The position numbers and the translations under genes were made by a program. From a bacterium (lineage in GTDB: Bacteria > Planctomycetota > UBA1135 > UBA2386), in contig JANSXC010000019.1 of assembly GCA_024743115.1 (NCBI GenBank), positions 62,001 to 126,000 of the forward strand: 64,000 bases of DNA. Reading direction: 5' to 3'. The first letter of the stretch is position 1. Every line of letters begins with the position of its first letter. Under the pieces are notes generated by a model that did no database searches, had not been told where the DNA came from, and saw nothing but the letters and a program-made list of their open reading frames with translations. Of this stretch, positions 33,611 to 42,341 are shown piece by piece.

Positions 33611-34690
33611 TCAGCGCGCAGAATCGACGACCAGACGCGCAATCGGAATCGCGATCCGCCGCAAGTCGCACCACTCGGAGTTGCACATGGCCGCAATGAC
33701 GAGCCGCCGATCAACGAAGCAGACGAGACTCGAGCGCGCCCCCGCCTGAGACCCCGTGTGGCGCACGATCTTGTCACCGCCACCGCCCCCGACGAACCAC
33801 CCGTACCCGTAGCGGGTCGGCGTTCCCGAGGCGGTCGGCTGTGCCGTCCACATGAGGTCGAGAGTCGCCCGCGAGACGATCTTGCCCGCGTGCAACGAGT
33901 TGGCGAACTGCACGAGATCCGCAGCAGTGCCGCAGTAACCACCACCCGGCGCCTTGTAACTCGTGTCGACCAGCAGGGAGTTACGGATCTCGGAACCGAC
34001 CCGACGATAGCCGCGCGCCCGATGCCGGATGATGCGCGATTGCGAGTCGTCCTGCAGGGCCGCCACACCGCTTGCGGCCAGCACGTTGGCCTCGACGAAC
34101 TCGACGAACGGCACACCCGACGCCCCCTCGACGACCGCGCCGAGCAGGTTGTAGCCATAGGTGCTGTAGCCGTACTTCGTGCCGGGCTCGAACACGAGCG
34201 GATCGGCTGCGAAGCGCTCGAGTGCAGCCGCTGCGGTCGGATAGACCTTCGTGTTGCAGCGATCGTCGGTCTCGAGGTAGTGCCGGACACCGCCCTGGTG
34301 CGCCAACAGTTGCCGAACGGTCACGGGCCAGCGCTTCTGGGGCCACGCCGCAACGTAGGTATCGACCGTCGCATCGAGTTCTATCTTGCCGCGTTCGACG
34401 AGCAGCATCACAGCCGCTGCCGTGATCGGCTTGGAGATCGACGCGAGTCGGTAGACCGTCTGCTCGGTCGCTGGCACCTCGTGCTCGAGGTCTGCCATAC
34501 CGAAGCCCTTCGTCCAAGCGAGCCCACCGTCGACGCCGATCGCGACGGTCAGCCCAACGAGCGATTGGCGTTCCATCTGCCGTTCGATTCCCGCTTCGAT
34601 CTTCTGAACGAGTGCGTCTTCGAGGCCCTGCGCCGCGAGCGGTGCAGCACCGAGGGTCATGGCGAACAGGGCGATCTTGCTACGTGGCAT
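33611..34690 (-). CDS. Secreted serine hydrolase, beta-lactamase/class C fold
   Basis: The 359-residue protein has a signal peptide (IALFAMTLGAAPLAAQ). It has the class C SxxK motif in YRLASISKPITAAAV, the YxN motif in YGYSTYGYNLLGAVVEG and a C-terminal HTG motif in KIVRHTGSQAG. These are the three active-site elements of the beta-lactamase/transpeptidase-like family, which contains D,D-peptidases and esterases. The natural substrate cannot be assigned. A perfect 19-bp palindrome sits 17 bases upstream of the ATG and is a likely operator. Confidence 0.85.
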   Translation of the reverse strand: MPRSKIALFAMTLGAAPLAAQGLEDALVQKIEAGIERQMERQSLVGLTVAIGVDGGLAWTKGFGMADLEHEVPATEQTVYRLASISKPITAAAVMLLVERGKIELDATVDTYVAAWPQKRWPVTVRQLLAHQGGVRHYLETDDRCNTKVYPTAAAALERFAADPLVFEPGTKYGYSTYGYNLLGAVVEGASGVPFVEFVEANVLAASGVAALQDDSQSRIIRHRARGYRRVGSEIRNSLLVDTSYKAPGGGYCGTAADLVQFANSLHAGKIVSRATLDLMWTAQPTASGTPTRYGYGWFVGGGGGDKIVRHTGSQAGARSSLVCFVDRRLVIAAMCNSEWCDLRRIAIPIARLVVDSAR

Positions 34691-34706
34691 GTGCTCTCCT
34701 GAGGCT

Positions 34707-34725
34707 TACTTTGCATTGCAAAGTA
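34707..34725. promoter_or_regulatory. Palindromic operator-like site upstream of the serine hydrolase gene
   Basis: TACTTTGCA and TGCAAAGTA are perfect inverted arms around a central T. The AT-rich palindrome stands out in this GC-rich DNA and lies directly upstream of the gene starting at 34690, where a repressor could block transcription. The regulator is not encoded nearby. The remaining gap to 34952 shows no gene that I can support. Confidence 0.55.
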
Positions 34726-34952
34726 TCAGGTGATCAGGGCGACGTCAAACACGTACCTGCCCCGGGGCCCTGCGAGCCACGGCGAGGGAAGCCGCTCGCC
34801 ACTGCAGGTTCTCGCACGAGAAGCTCGGCGCCGAATGGCCACGCGGCCGATCGCAGCTGACGATCGCAGGCGCCGAACGGATCATGGCCGCCGAGGAAGC
34901 ACTCCAGGCCGGCTCTCGTCCATTGGAAATGAGTCGACGCGACCGTCGGTGC

Positions 34953-37391
34953 CTAGCGCACCTCGCGCAGCTCGAACCGCAGCGCCTTCTTGGTCGGGTT
35001 CAGCGATTCGACCAAGAACTCGCCCTCGAAACGGCGGCCGGTCGCGCCGGTGACCTCGACGGTGTGGCGGCCTCGGCCCAGGACCGGGTAGCGCTGAACC
35101 ACGGCAGACTCGTCGGTGCCGAACTCGTCTTCGTAGACCAGGCGACCCGCGGCATCACGCACGGCGAACGTGGCTCGCTCTTCGTTCTCGGGCAGCGTGA
35201 GTTCGAGCGGCAGCCGCTGACCAGGTGCTAGTGCAGCCGCGAGCCGAGTCGGCGGAGCCGGTGGCGCCAGCACGGTGACCCGACGCTCGAGCGACAGGAA
35301 TCCTTCGCCCCAGATCGTGACCTCGTACTCCCCGGGATAGACCGGCCACGTGGCGTCGAGTTCGGAGGTGATGTTCAACAGCCCCCACGCCTTGCCGTCG
35401 ACGGCCCGCCACTCCAACCGCACCATCGTCGGGTTGCAGCCGGCCGCTGGCGTCAACACGCAGTCGAGCTGTCCGGGCTCCGGCAACAGGAGCTGCCCGA
35501 CGTCGAGCGTCTCGCCGGCCGCGAGCTGGAACGGCCCGAACTCCGCGGTGCCGGCCACTGGCACCCCCCAGGAACCAGCCACCTTTCGCCGGACCTGGAC
35601 ATGCAGGAAATGTGGACCCGTCGGCAGCGGCCCGATCCGAAACCGGCCAGTCGTGTCATCGATCCCGGAATTGCCGAACGTGGCGATGGACTGCTGAGTC
35701 GCGTTGCGAATGCTCAGGACGTAACGCTGATCGGCACCGAGGCCCGGAAGGCGGCCGACGATCTGAGCCGTTGGCAGAACCGAGTCGGGCACGACGACTT
35801 CGAAAGGCTCCGGGCTCGGGTGGCGGGCGCCGAGACGGTCGAGATCGATCCGAAATGGCGAGCTCGGCAGCCTCACGTAGAACGTGTGGCGCGCATTGCT
35901 CGCCACGGGCACTTCGAAACGACCGTCGGCTGCGACCGTGTTGGCGCTGCCGATCGACTCCGAATCGACGGGGCGCGCGCCGAGCTGCCAACCCGCGATC
36001 GGCTGGCCGCGAGCGTCACGTGCCGTGCCGACGAACCTCGGCTGGCGTCGCATCGCGAGTCGGATCGGGTTCGAGCCCGCGTGGAGCTCTTGCACGGACT
36101 GCAGATCATCGAACCCATCGGCGAACGCCCGCAACTCGACTCGCCGCGGCGGCAGATCGTAAATCTCGAACTCGCCGCGAGCATCGGCGTTCGCCCGAGC
36201 CCAACGGTAGCCGGGAATCCGCACGAACGCTTCCGTAGCCGGTTCGGCCCGGTCGTCCACGACCAGCCCGTGGATCGTCGCGGCACGTTCGCCCGTCAGC
36301 ACGGTCGCGACGGCCGTGCCGGTCGCGACGACCACCTCGCGAGGATCGAACCACATGCCATCGACGCGAGCCGTCACGTTCCAGGTCGCTGCCGCGACGC
36401 CATCGAATCGAAACCGTCCATCGGCAGCCGTCATCGCCTCGAACTCCTGCCCCGGCCAGAAGCGCCCCCCGTGCGATTGCTTCAGCGCCGCGCCGAGCAT
36501 CGCGATCCCGACATGCACTCCAGCAAGCGGATCGCCATTCGGTCCGAAGCAGGTTCCGCGGATGGACGCGGGATTCGCGCCGAGCCGAAGCTCCACATTG
36601 CGCAGCGTCGCGGAGGCCTCCTGCGCGTCGCGAGCCAACAGGAAGCGCCAATTCGACGCGGTGTGGTCGGGAGCTCGCGCCGCGAGCCAGCACCTCGCCG
36701 GCAACGCGACACCAGCGATGCGAAAATGACCGCCAGTGCCGGACTCCGCCACCGGCAAAGCAGACCGAACGTTGATTTCGTGGCCACTCGTGAGCCACAG
36801 CGACGCGCCGACCACGGGCGCGCCAAACACGTCGAAGACACGACCCTCGATACCGAACCCGCGTGGAATCGTGAACGCCATGGCGGTCGTATCGCCGGCG
36901 GAGAAAACAGCGCGCTGCGCCGCCGCCCCGTGCACCCGAACGACGTGCTGCGTTGGCGGCAGACCGCCGAGCCCGACGAGGCCCGCCGCATCGGTCCGCA
37001 AGAGCTGCCGTCGAGCAGCCCTGCCGGCTCGCGGCTCTTCGATCAGAACGCCCACCCCTCCCGCCGCGGCCCCATCGTCGAACCGGACAAGGACCTGCAA
37101 TCCGCTGAGCCCACCGGTGTCGGCCTCGCTCGTCGACGCAACCAGACCGGCCGCGACGCGCTCCACGGCCTCGGCTGGCGAATCGCTCGCCCGAGCTGCG
37201 GCGACCGCCCCCGGATCGGGAAGAGCGGGCGGCTCATCGACACCGAACCAATCAGGACCAAGCAGCAAAGCGCCACTCGCGATCAAGACGAACGCGAGGC
37301 ACCCTGCTGCGAACCATCTGGATGTGGAGCGGTTGGTCAATGGCGGGCCCGCACCATGAGACCGCGATGGGGCGCGATTCGTAAGATCCAT
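34953..37391 (-). CDS. Membrane-anchored protein with carboxypeptidase-regulatory-like repeats
   Basis: The 812-residue protein from ATG 37391 has a short cytoplasmic N-terminus, one membrane helix (FAAGCLAFVLIASGALLLG) and a long outer part. The outer part carries several CarboxypepD_reg-like repeats: GRVFDVFGAPVVGASLWL, GTCFGPNGDPLAGVHVGI, GLVVDDRAEPATEAFVRI and GTARDARGQPIAGWQLGA. It resembles the outer portions of the two ECF fusion proteins but lacks any sigma domain. A structural, adhesive or sensory role is possible. ATG 37391 was chosen because it directly precedes the positively charged n-region and helix. Confidence 0.72.
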   Translation of the reverse strand: MDLTNRAPSRSHGAGPPLTNRSTSRWFAAGCLAFVLIASGALLLGPDWFGVDEPPALPDPGAVAAARASDSPAEAVERVAAGLVASTSEADTGGLSGLQVLVRFDDGAAAGGVGVLIEEPRAGRAARRQLLRTDAAGLVGLGGLPPTQHVVRVHGAAAQRAVFSAGDTTAMAFTIPRGFGIEGRVFDVFGAPVVGASLWLTSGHEINVRSALPVAESGTGGHFRIAGVALPARCWLAARAPDHTASNWRFLLARDAQEASATLRNVELRLGANPASIRGTCFGPNGDPLAGVHVGIAMLGAALKQSHGGRFWPGQEFEAMTAADGRFRFDGVAAATWNVTARVDGMWFDPREVVVATGTAVATVLTGERAATIHGLVVDDRAEPATEAFVRIPGYRWARANADARGEFEIYDLPPRRVELRAFADGFDDLQSVQELHAGSNPIRLAMRRQPRFVGTARDARGQPIAGWQLGARPVDSESIGSANTVAADGRFEVPVASNARHTFYVRLPSSPFRIDLDRLGARHPSPEPFEVVVPDSVLPTAQIVGRLPGLGADQRYVLSIRNATQQSIATFGNSGIDDTTGRFRIGPLPTGPHFLHVQVRRKVAGSWGVPVAGTAEFGPFQLAAGETLDVGQLLLPEPGQLDCVLTPAAGCNPTMVRLEWRAVDGKAWGLLNITSELDATWPVYPGEYEVTIWGEGFLSLERRVTVLAPPAPPTRLAAALAPGQRLPLELTLPENEERATFAVRDAAGRLVYEDEFGTDESAVVQRYPVLGRGRHTVEVTGATGRRFEGEFLVESLNPTKKALRFELREVR

Positions 37392-37437
37392 GCCGAGACC
37401 GTCTCGGCGAATACCTCGCGACCAGCCCGTCGGGGGG

Positions 37438-37524
37438 TTGCCGTTGCCGAACGTGCCTCCGAAGGGGCGCGATCGGCGCCACCGAGCCCTACTCGAGCAG
37501 CCACAAAGAGCAGCCGGCCGCCCC
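37438..37524 (+). repeat. Imperfect direct repeat copy A with tRNA-Asn 3'-end-like segment
   Basis: Copy A resembles 37565-37650. The two share an identical 34-base core (37474-37507 and 37599-37632), offset by 125 bases. Inside the core, CTACTCGAGCAGCCAC matches the 3' end of the minus-strand tRNA-Asn (CTACTCGAGGAGCCAC) with one mismatch, in opposite orientation on the chromosome. Confidence 0.75.
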
Positions 37525-37564
37525 GGAATCACAGCTGTATCCTCACGCCCCCGGCGCGCCAGAC

Positions 37565-37650
37565 TTGCCGGTGCCGAGCGAGCCCCGGAGGGCGCGGTCG
37601 GCGCCACCGAGCCCTACTCGAGCAGCCACAAAAAGAAACCGGCCGCCCCT
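37565..37650 (+). repeat. Imperfect direct repeat copy B with tRNA-Asn 3'-end-like segment
   Basis: Copy B faces the tRNA-Asn gene and ends in the left arm of its terminator. Together with the tRNA 3' end and terminator it forms a long imperfect inverted repeat (about 37612-37686). It may reflect duplication of the tRNA 3' end and terminator, or insertion of an element there. No integrase or transposase is present. Confidence 0.7.
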
Positions 37651-37662
37651 AAGGGCGGCCGG
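37628..37662 (-). terminator. Rho-independent terminator downstream of tRNA-Asn
   Basis: On the minus strand CCGGCCGCCC pairs with GGGCGGCCGG around TTAG, followed by TTTCTTTTTG. It begins about 10 bases after the tRNA 3' CCA. This is a strong intrinsic terminator. Confidence 0.85.
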
Positions 37663-37671
37663 TTCTTATTG

Positions 37672-37747
<76 letters not shown>

Positions 37748-37906
37748 TCGCTTGCGAACGGGTCTTTCGGCCCGATCGGGCGCGAAACCTTAGCGTCCGC
37801 GACGCCCGGGTCAAGGGGGCGATCCCGAGCAGACGATGGCAGCGGCGGATTCCGGATACGCGCCGAGATCCCGGCGCCCAGCCCCCAACGAAGCGCGCCT
37901 CAATGC

Positions 37907-37943
37907 AAAACGGGCCGCCGACCTTGCGGTCGCCGACCCGTTT
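37907..37943 (-). terminator. Terminator downstream of the double-Sec HMA-like gene
   Basis: On the minus strand AAACGGGTCGGCGACC and GGTCGGCGGCCCGTTTT form a long imperfect hairpin ending in TTTT. It lies about 40 bases after the stop codon at 37982. A smaller hairpin (CTCCTTCGC/GCGAAGGAA) sits between. The 37748-37906 stretch toward the tRNA holds no gene that I can see. Confidence 0.7.
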
Positions 37944-37981
37944 GCAGGTGAGTTCCTTCGCGCTGCGAAGGAGTCTCAGGC

Positions 37982-38566
37982 CTAGGCCTTGGTCTTCTTC
38001 ATCTTGCGGAAGCGCAGCTTCTTGGTCTTCGCCAGCGCCTCCTTGACCACGTCCTTGTTGACCTTCTTCTTGTCCTTGACGAACACCAGAGCCTTGCCGT
38101 TGAGGCCGTTCGGGTGAACGCGAATGACACCGGGGATCTTGGCCAAGACGTCACGCGTCTCGATCGCGGTGCCCATTCAACCAAGGCCCGAGACGGCGAC
38201 TTCGTAGACGATCGCCGGCTTCTCGACCTCGACTTCCTTCAGCGACTTGATGCGGACGCGTCCGGAGTTGCCCTTCTGAAGAGCGGCGTTGAGGGCGGCC
38301 AGTTCAGGCGCCGCCTTGCCCTTCTTCTCGAAGTAGCCGACACCCGTGGTGTCGAGGATGAGGTTCTTGATGGTCTTGTGCTTTTTGAGGATCGAACCGA
38401 CCCTCGCGGCCTGGGAGGCCGCGCCTCAACCACCGATGCCGGAGCACTCGAGTTTCCAGAGTGTCTCCGTGTTGCCCTTCGGCTTGACTTCCACGCCCTT
38501 CGTTTGCGCAAACGAGGGAATCGCGAAGGCCAAGGCGGCGAGCGCTGCGAATGCGTGCTTCTTCAT
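37982..38566 (-). CDS. Secreted selenoprotein with two HMA-like repeats, each with one Sec
   Basis: Reading through UGAs at 38428-38426 and 38179-38177 gives 194 residues with Sec47 and Sec130. The start MKKHAFAALAALAFAIPSFAQ is a signal peptide with GGAG nine bases upstream. Repeat 1 has WKLECSGIGGUGAASQAARVGS; repeat 2 has YEVAVSGLGUMGTAIETR then DVLAKIPGVIRVHPN and ALVFVKDKKKVNKDVVKEAL. These follow the beta-alpha-beta-beta-alpha-beta order of heavy-metal-associated (HMA) domains, with SGxG-U where HMA proteins have the GMxCxxC loop. The second UGA is followed by ATG, but starting there would lose the first strand and the active loop. Probable role: periplasmic metal or redox chemistry. 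It ends in a Lys-rich tail. Confidence 0.82.
38143..38163 (-). promoter_or_regulatory. Candidate SECIS hairpin for Sec130 of the HMA-like selenoprotein
   Basis: TCGAGACG pairs with CGTCTTGG (two G-U wobbles) around the loop CGTGA. The loop begins 22 bases after the second UGA and has G as its second base, as bacterial SECIS models expect. It is weaker than the GGTC hairpins. Confidence 0.5.
38387..38405 (-). promoter_or_regulatory. Candidate SECIS hairpin for Sec47 of the HMA-like selenoprotein
   Basis: GAGGGTC pairs with GATCCTC (one wobble) around the loop GGTTC. The loop begins 28 bases after the first UGA. Directly before it lies another perfect hairpin (CGCGGCCT/AGGCCGCG, loop CCC) that begins two bases after the UGA; the two would stack. 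Confidence 0.6.
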
Positions 38567-38871
38567 TGCCTTGTTCTCCATGGATGTGGGGGGCAGGTCG
38601 CCCCACTTGCACCGGAGTATCGGCCACAGGCCGGTAAGATGCCAACCCCTGGAATGTCCAAGGAATGCAACTCCGCTGCTCATGGGGATCTGCGCCCGTG
38701 ATCAACCACATCTACGAGGCCCGGCGCGGGCAGTTCCCAGCCCCGCAGTTTTTCCCGGCTTTGAGCCCCGCAACGGCTCCAGGACGCAATCCACCGTGGC
38801 ATCGTGCCTCGAAGTCCGACAGAACCGAACCAGCTATAATCCGCTGAACCGAATCAGCGAAGCCGGAACGC

Positions 38872-40245
38872 CTACTTCGGCCGGGACGGCCGAGCGACCT
38901 CGGCCCGCCAGCGCTCGAGCGCGTCCGACAACTCCTCGACCTTCGCCGGCTCGGCCGCCGCGAGATTCCGTCGCTCCCCGGGATCGCGCCCGAGGTGAAA
39001 CAGGCTTCGCCCACGCGGCGTCGCGACGAGCTTCCAGGGCCCCCGCCGGATCGCCGCGTTCCCTTTGAACTGCCAGTAGAGATCGCGCTCCCGCAACTCG
39101 TCCGCCTCGCCCACCAGCAAGGGCGCGAGGTCCACGCCATCAAGGACCCGGCCGCGCGGTGCGGCCACGCCAGCCAGACCGAGCATGGTCGGCAGCAGAT
39201 CGAGGCTGATCGCGGGTATGTCGAGCACCTGACCGGTCGCGATCCGGCCCGGCCAGCGAAAGATCGCGGGCACGAGGTGACCACCCTCGAACACCGACGC
39301 CTTGAAGCCGCGCACGCCCTCGCCCGTCGTCCGGTTCGCGCGCGTGCCGCCGTTGTCGGACAGGAACACCACGAGCGTGCGATCATCGATTCCAAGCGCA
39401 GCCAGGCGCGCGAGCAGCCGGCCCACCCCAGCGTCAAGCGATCGTGTCATCGCCGCGACGGCCTCGCGGGTCGGCGCGAGTTCGGACCTCGGCCGCCGGT
39501 CGGGCCCACGGATCGGCGGATCGGTCGGCCCCTGGTTGGGATCATGGATCGCGGCGTGCGGCAGATAGAGACAGAACGGCCGGTCACCGTGCCGAGCTAC
39601 GTGCGAGTCCAGGAAGTCGAGCGCATGCTGCGTGACGAGCTCGGTCGTGTAGCCGGCTTCGGGTTGCAGTTCGTCGCGGCGCCACCAGTCCGCAGTGCCC
39701 ATGCGATCGTAGTGCGAGTGGTAGTCGACGTTGCCGCTGACGAAACCAACGAACTCGTCGAATCCGTGATGGACCGGGTTGTCGGCCGCCTCGTAGCCGA
39801 GATGCCACTTGCCGAAGCACGCGGTGCGGTAGCCGCGCGCCCGCAGTAGTTCGGCGAACGTCAGCTCGTCGTGTGGCAACGCGTGACCATGCGACGGATG
39901 CTTCGGGTCGGCGTTGATGACCCCCACCACGCCGGTGCGTTGCTGGTAGCGGCCGGTCAGCAACCCCGCGCGAGTCGGACTGCAAACCGTGCCCGACGAA
40001 TGGAAGTCGCTGAAACGCGCCCCCTCTGCCGCGAGCCGATCGAGGTGCGGCGTCGCAACGTGCTCGTTACCGGTGCAACCGAGCCCCGCATCGCCCATGT
40101 CATCCGCGAGGATAATGACGAAATTGGGGGACGACGCGCCGGGGTCGCGAGGCGGCGCCGGGTTGGCAGCACATGCAGCCAGGCCACCCAACGCCGCGAC
40201 CAGGCCGGCAACCCGCCGGCACGAACGCCTGCGCACCGTGGACAC
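38872..40245 (-). CDS. Formylglycine-dependent sulfatase, lipoprotein
   Basis: A 457-residue sulfatase of the alkaline-phosphatase superfamily. The N-terminus has a lipobox (GGLAAC). Metal-binding Asp residues are in FVIILADDMGDAGLGC. The Cys to be converted to formylglycine is in the signature CSPTRAGLLTGR. Later blocks are FGKWHLGY, FCLYLPHAAIHDPNQG and VVFLSDNGGTRANRTTGEG. The protein likely removes sulfate from a glycan in the periplasm. The start is uncertain: GTG 40245 or GTG 40236 gives a good basic n-region, while ATG 40305 would overlap the upstream pckA gene. A maturase is not in the window. Confidence 0.87.
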   Translation of the reverse strand: MSTVRRRSCRRVAGLVAALGGLAACAANPAPPRDPGASSPNFVIILADDMGDAGLGCTGNEHVATPHLDRLAAEGARFSDFHSSGTVCSPTRAGLLTGRYQQRTGVVGVINADPKHPSHGHALPHDELTFAELLRARGYRTACFGKWHLGYEAADNPVHHGFDEFVGFVSGNVDYHSHYDRMGTADWWRRDELQPEAGYTTELVTQHALDFLDSHVARHGDRPFCLYLPHAAIHDPNQGPTDPPIRGPDRRPRSELAPTREAVAAMTRSLDAGVGRLLARLAALGIDDRTLVVFLSDNGGTRANRTTGEGVRGFKASVFEGGHLVPAIFRWPGRIATGQVLDIPAISLDLLPTMLGLAGVAAPRGRVLDGVDLAPLLVGEADELRERDLYWQFKGNAAIRRGPWKLVATPRGRSLFHLGRDPGERRNLAAAEPAKVEELSDALERWRAEVARPSRPK

Positions 40246-40270
40246 CGATGGGCTCAAAGCCCCCGAGCGC

Positions 40271-41851
40271 TCAGACGCGCGGCGCCGCGGCGCGGATCGC
40301 GTCACTGGCCTTGTCGGCGTACTTCTCGAAGTTCTTCACGAACAGCGAAGCTAGGTGCTTCGCCTTCTCGTCGTAGGCGGCTTTGTCCGCCCACGTGTTC
40401 TTCGCGATCAGGACCTCGTCCGGCACGTTGTTGCACGTCGTCGGCACGATGAGTCCGAACGTCTCGTCCTCGACCGTCGGCGCGTCCTTGAGCGAACCGT
40501 CGTGAATCGCGTCGAGGATGGCACGCGTGATCTTGAGGCTCATGCGCTTGCCGGTGCCGTAGGCACCGCCGCTCCAGCCGGTGTTGACGAGCCAGGCCTG
40601 CGAACCGTTCTTGGCGATCTGCGCCGCGAGCAGCTCCGCGTACTTGGCCGGGTGCCAGACCATGAACGCCGCGCCGAAGCACGCCGAGAACGTCGCCTGC
40701 GGCTCGGTGACGCCCATCTCGGTGCCCGCGACCTTGGCGGTGTAGCCCGAGATGAAGTGGAACATCGCCTGCTCGGGCGTCAGCTTGCTGACGGGCGGCA
40801 GCACGCCGAACGCATCACACGTGAGCAGGATGACGTTCTTCGGGTGGCTGCCAACGCAGGGGATCTTGGCGTTGGGGATGTACTCGACCGGGTAGCTGCA
40901 ACGCGTGTTCTCGGTGATCGACGAATCGGTGTAGTCGACGGCCCGCGTGGCCTCGTCGTAGACGACGTTCTCCACCACCGAGCCGTAGCGGATCGCGTTG
41001 TAGATCTCCGGCTCGCTCTCGGCCGACAGGTCGATGCACTTCGCGTAGCAGCCGCCCTCGACGTTGAACACGCCATCGTCGGTCCAGCAGTGCTCGTCGT
41101 CGCCGATGAGCGCGCGCCGCGGATCGGCCGACAGGGTCGTCTTGCCCGTGCCCGAGAGCCCGAAGAACAGCGACACGTCGCCGCCCTCACCCTCGTTGGC
41201 CGAGCAGTGCATCGACATGACGCCGGCCTTCGGCATCAGGTAGTTCATGATCGTGAACACACCCTTCTTCATCTCGCCGGCGTAGCCCGTGCCGAGGATC
41301 ACGAACTCGCCGCGCTCGAAGCTCAGGCAAACCGACGTCGTGCTGCCCATACCGCTCGTGAGCGGATTGGCCGGGAACGCGCCGCCGTTGTAGATCACAT
41401 AGTCGGGCTCACCGAAGTCCGCGAGCTGCTCCGCCGTCGGACGGATCAGCATGTTGTGCATGAACAGCGCGTGGTAGGCGTTCAGGCAGATGATGCGGAT
41501 CTTCTTCTGGTACTTCGGATCCCAGCCGGCGAAGCCGTCGACGACGTAGATCTGATCGCGCGTGTTGATGTAGTCGATCGCGCGGTTGCGGTTGATGTCG
41601 AACGTCTTCTCGGTCAGCTCGATGTTGACGTCGCCCCACCAGATGTCGTTCTCCGACGCGGGGTCACGCACGATGCGCTTGTCCTTGGGCGAGCGGCCGG
41701 TCTTCTCACCGGAACGCGCCATGAGCGCGCCGCTGCTCGCGAGCTTGCCTTCGCCGCGCAGCACCGCCTGCTCGTAGAGCACGGGCGGCGCCGCATTGCG
41801 CACGATGTTGGTGACGGTGATGCCGTACTTGGACAGATCGAACGTAGCCAT
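40271..41851 (-). CDS. pckA: Phosphoenolpyruvate carboxykinase (ATP)
   Basis: The 526-residue enzyme converts oxaloacetate and ATP to phosphoenolpyruvate and CO2, the gateway to gluconeogenesis. The P-loop is FFGLSGTGKTTLS, with LIGDDEHCW just after as the kinase-2 region. RSGEKTGRSPKDKRIV and NGGAFPANPLTSGM are substrate-proximal blocks, and VNTGWSGGAYGTGKRM is the C-terminal signature of the ATP-dependent class. The length is typical of this family. Confidence 0.95.
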   Translation of the reverse strand: MATFDLSKYGITVTNIVRNAAPPVLYEQAVLRGEGKLASSGALMARSGEKTGRSPKDKRIVRDPASENDIWWGDVNIELTEKTFDINRNRAIDYINTRDQIYVVDGFAGWDPKYQKKIRIICLNAYHALFMHNMLIRPTAEQLADFGEPDYVIYNGGAFPANPLTSGMGSTTSVCLSFERGEFVILGTGYAGEMKKGVFTIMNYLMPKAGVMSMHCSANEGEGGDVSLFFGLSGTGKTTLSADPRRALIGDDEHCWTDDGVFNVEGGCYAKCIDLSAESEPEIYNAIRYGSVVENVVYDEATRAVDYTDSSITENTRCSYPVEYIPNAKIPCVGSHPKNVILLTCDAFGVLPPVSKLTPEQAMFHFISGYTAKVAGTEMGVTEPQATFSACFGAAFMVWHPAKYAELLAAQIAKNGSQAWLVNTGWSGGAYGTGKRMSLKITRAILDAIHDGSLKDAPTVEDETFGLIVPTTCNNVPDEVLIAKNTWADKAAYDEKAKHLASLFVKNFEKYADKASDAIRAAAPRV

Positions 41852-42018
41852 GTTCTGGGTGCGTGGAGGGGTTTCCGGGGCGAACCCCGAGAAGAGGGGC
41901 GAACAGGTTAGCGAGCCCGCCAGACGGGTTCCAGACCCGCCATGGAACGTGCCACGCTGGACGGCAAAAGCACTTGCACGGGGTCCCCGCGACTGCTAGC
42001 GTCCGCGCCCCAATTCGT

Positions 42019-42095
42019 GCGCCCGTAGCTCAATTGGATAGAGCACCTGACTACGGATCAGGAGGTTTCAGGTTCGACTCCTGACGGGCGTGCCA
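42019..42095 (+). tRNA. tRNA-Arg (ACG)
   Basis: The 77-base cloverleaf begins GCGCCCGTAGCTCAATTGG. The anticodon loop is CTACGGA (ACG), and the T arm has CAGGTTCGACTCCTG. The acceptor strand CGGGCGT pairs with GCGCCCG (one terminal G-U), followed by discriminator G and an encoded CCA. Confidence 0.95.
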
Positions 42096-42341
42096 CTCGC
42101 GCCGGAGGCGCTATCGCCGGGACCATGGCGCCTCCAAGGCTCGCCAACACCCGGCGACCCTACCTTCGAATGCGGCGCGGCGCTGGCCTGTGGCCCTCGC
42201 GCCAACGCTCCGCCCTCCTTCGGGGGACCGGCTTGCTACCCCGCCTCTGGCCCTGGCCCCTCAAGAGAATCGGCTGGGCACGCCGATCCACGGGTAACGG
42301 AGGTTGATGGCGCGGCGAACGCCGACCACCGACGACTGGCG

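Noticed and set aside
37438..37650. CRISPR array
   Set aside because: Only two imperfect copies of ~86 bases occur, with no short regular spacers and no cas genes.
35601..37652. 683-residue plus-strand ORF antisense to the repeat protein gene
   Set aside because: Its Arg-rich composition and lack of domain signatures mark it as a shadow; the minus strand carries clear CarboxypepD_reg repeats.
37982..38176. Separate 64-residue gene beginning at the ATG right after the second UGA of the HMA-like gene
   Set aside because: It would start in the middle of the HMA fold, without the first strand and metal loop, and no ribosome binding site precedes it. Readthrough explains the whole region better.
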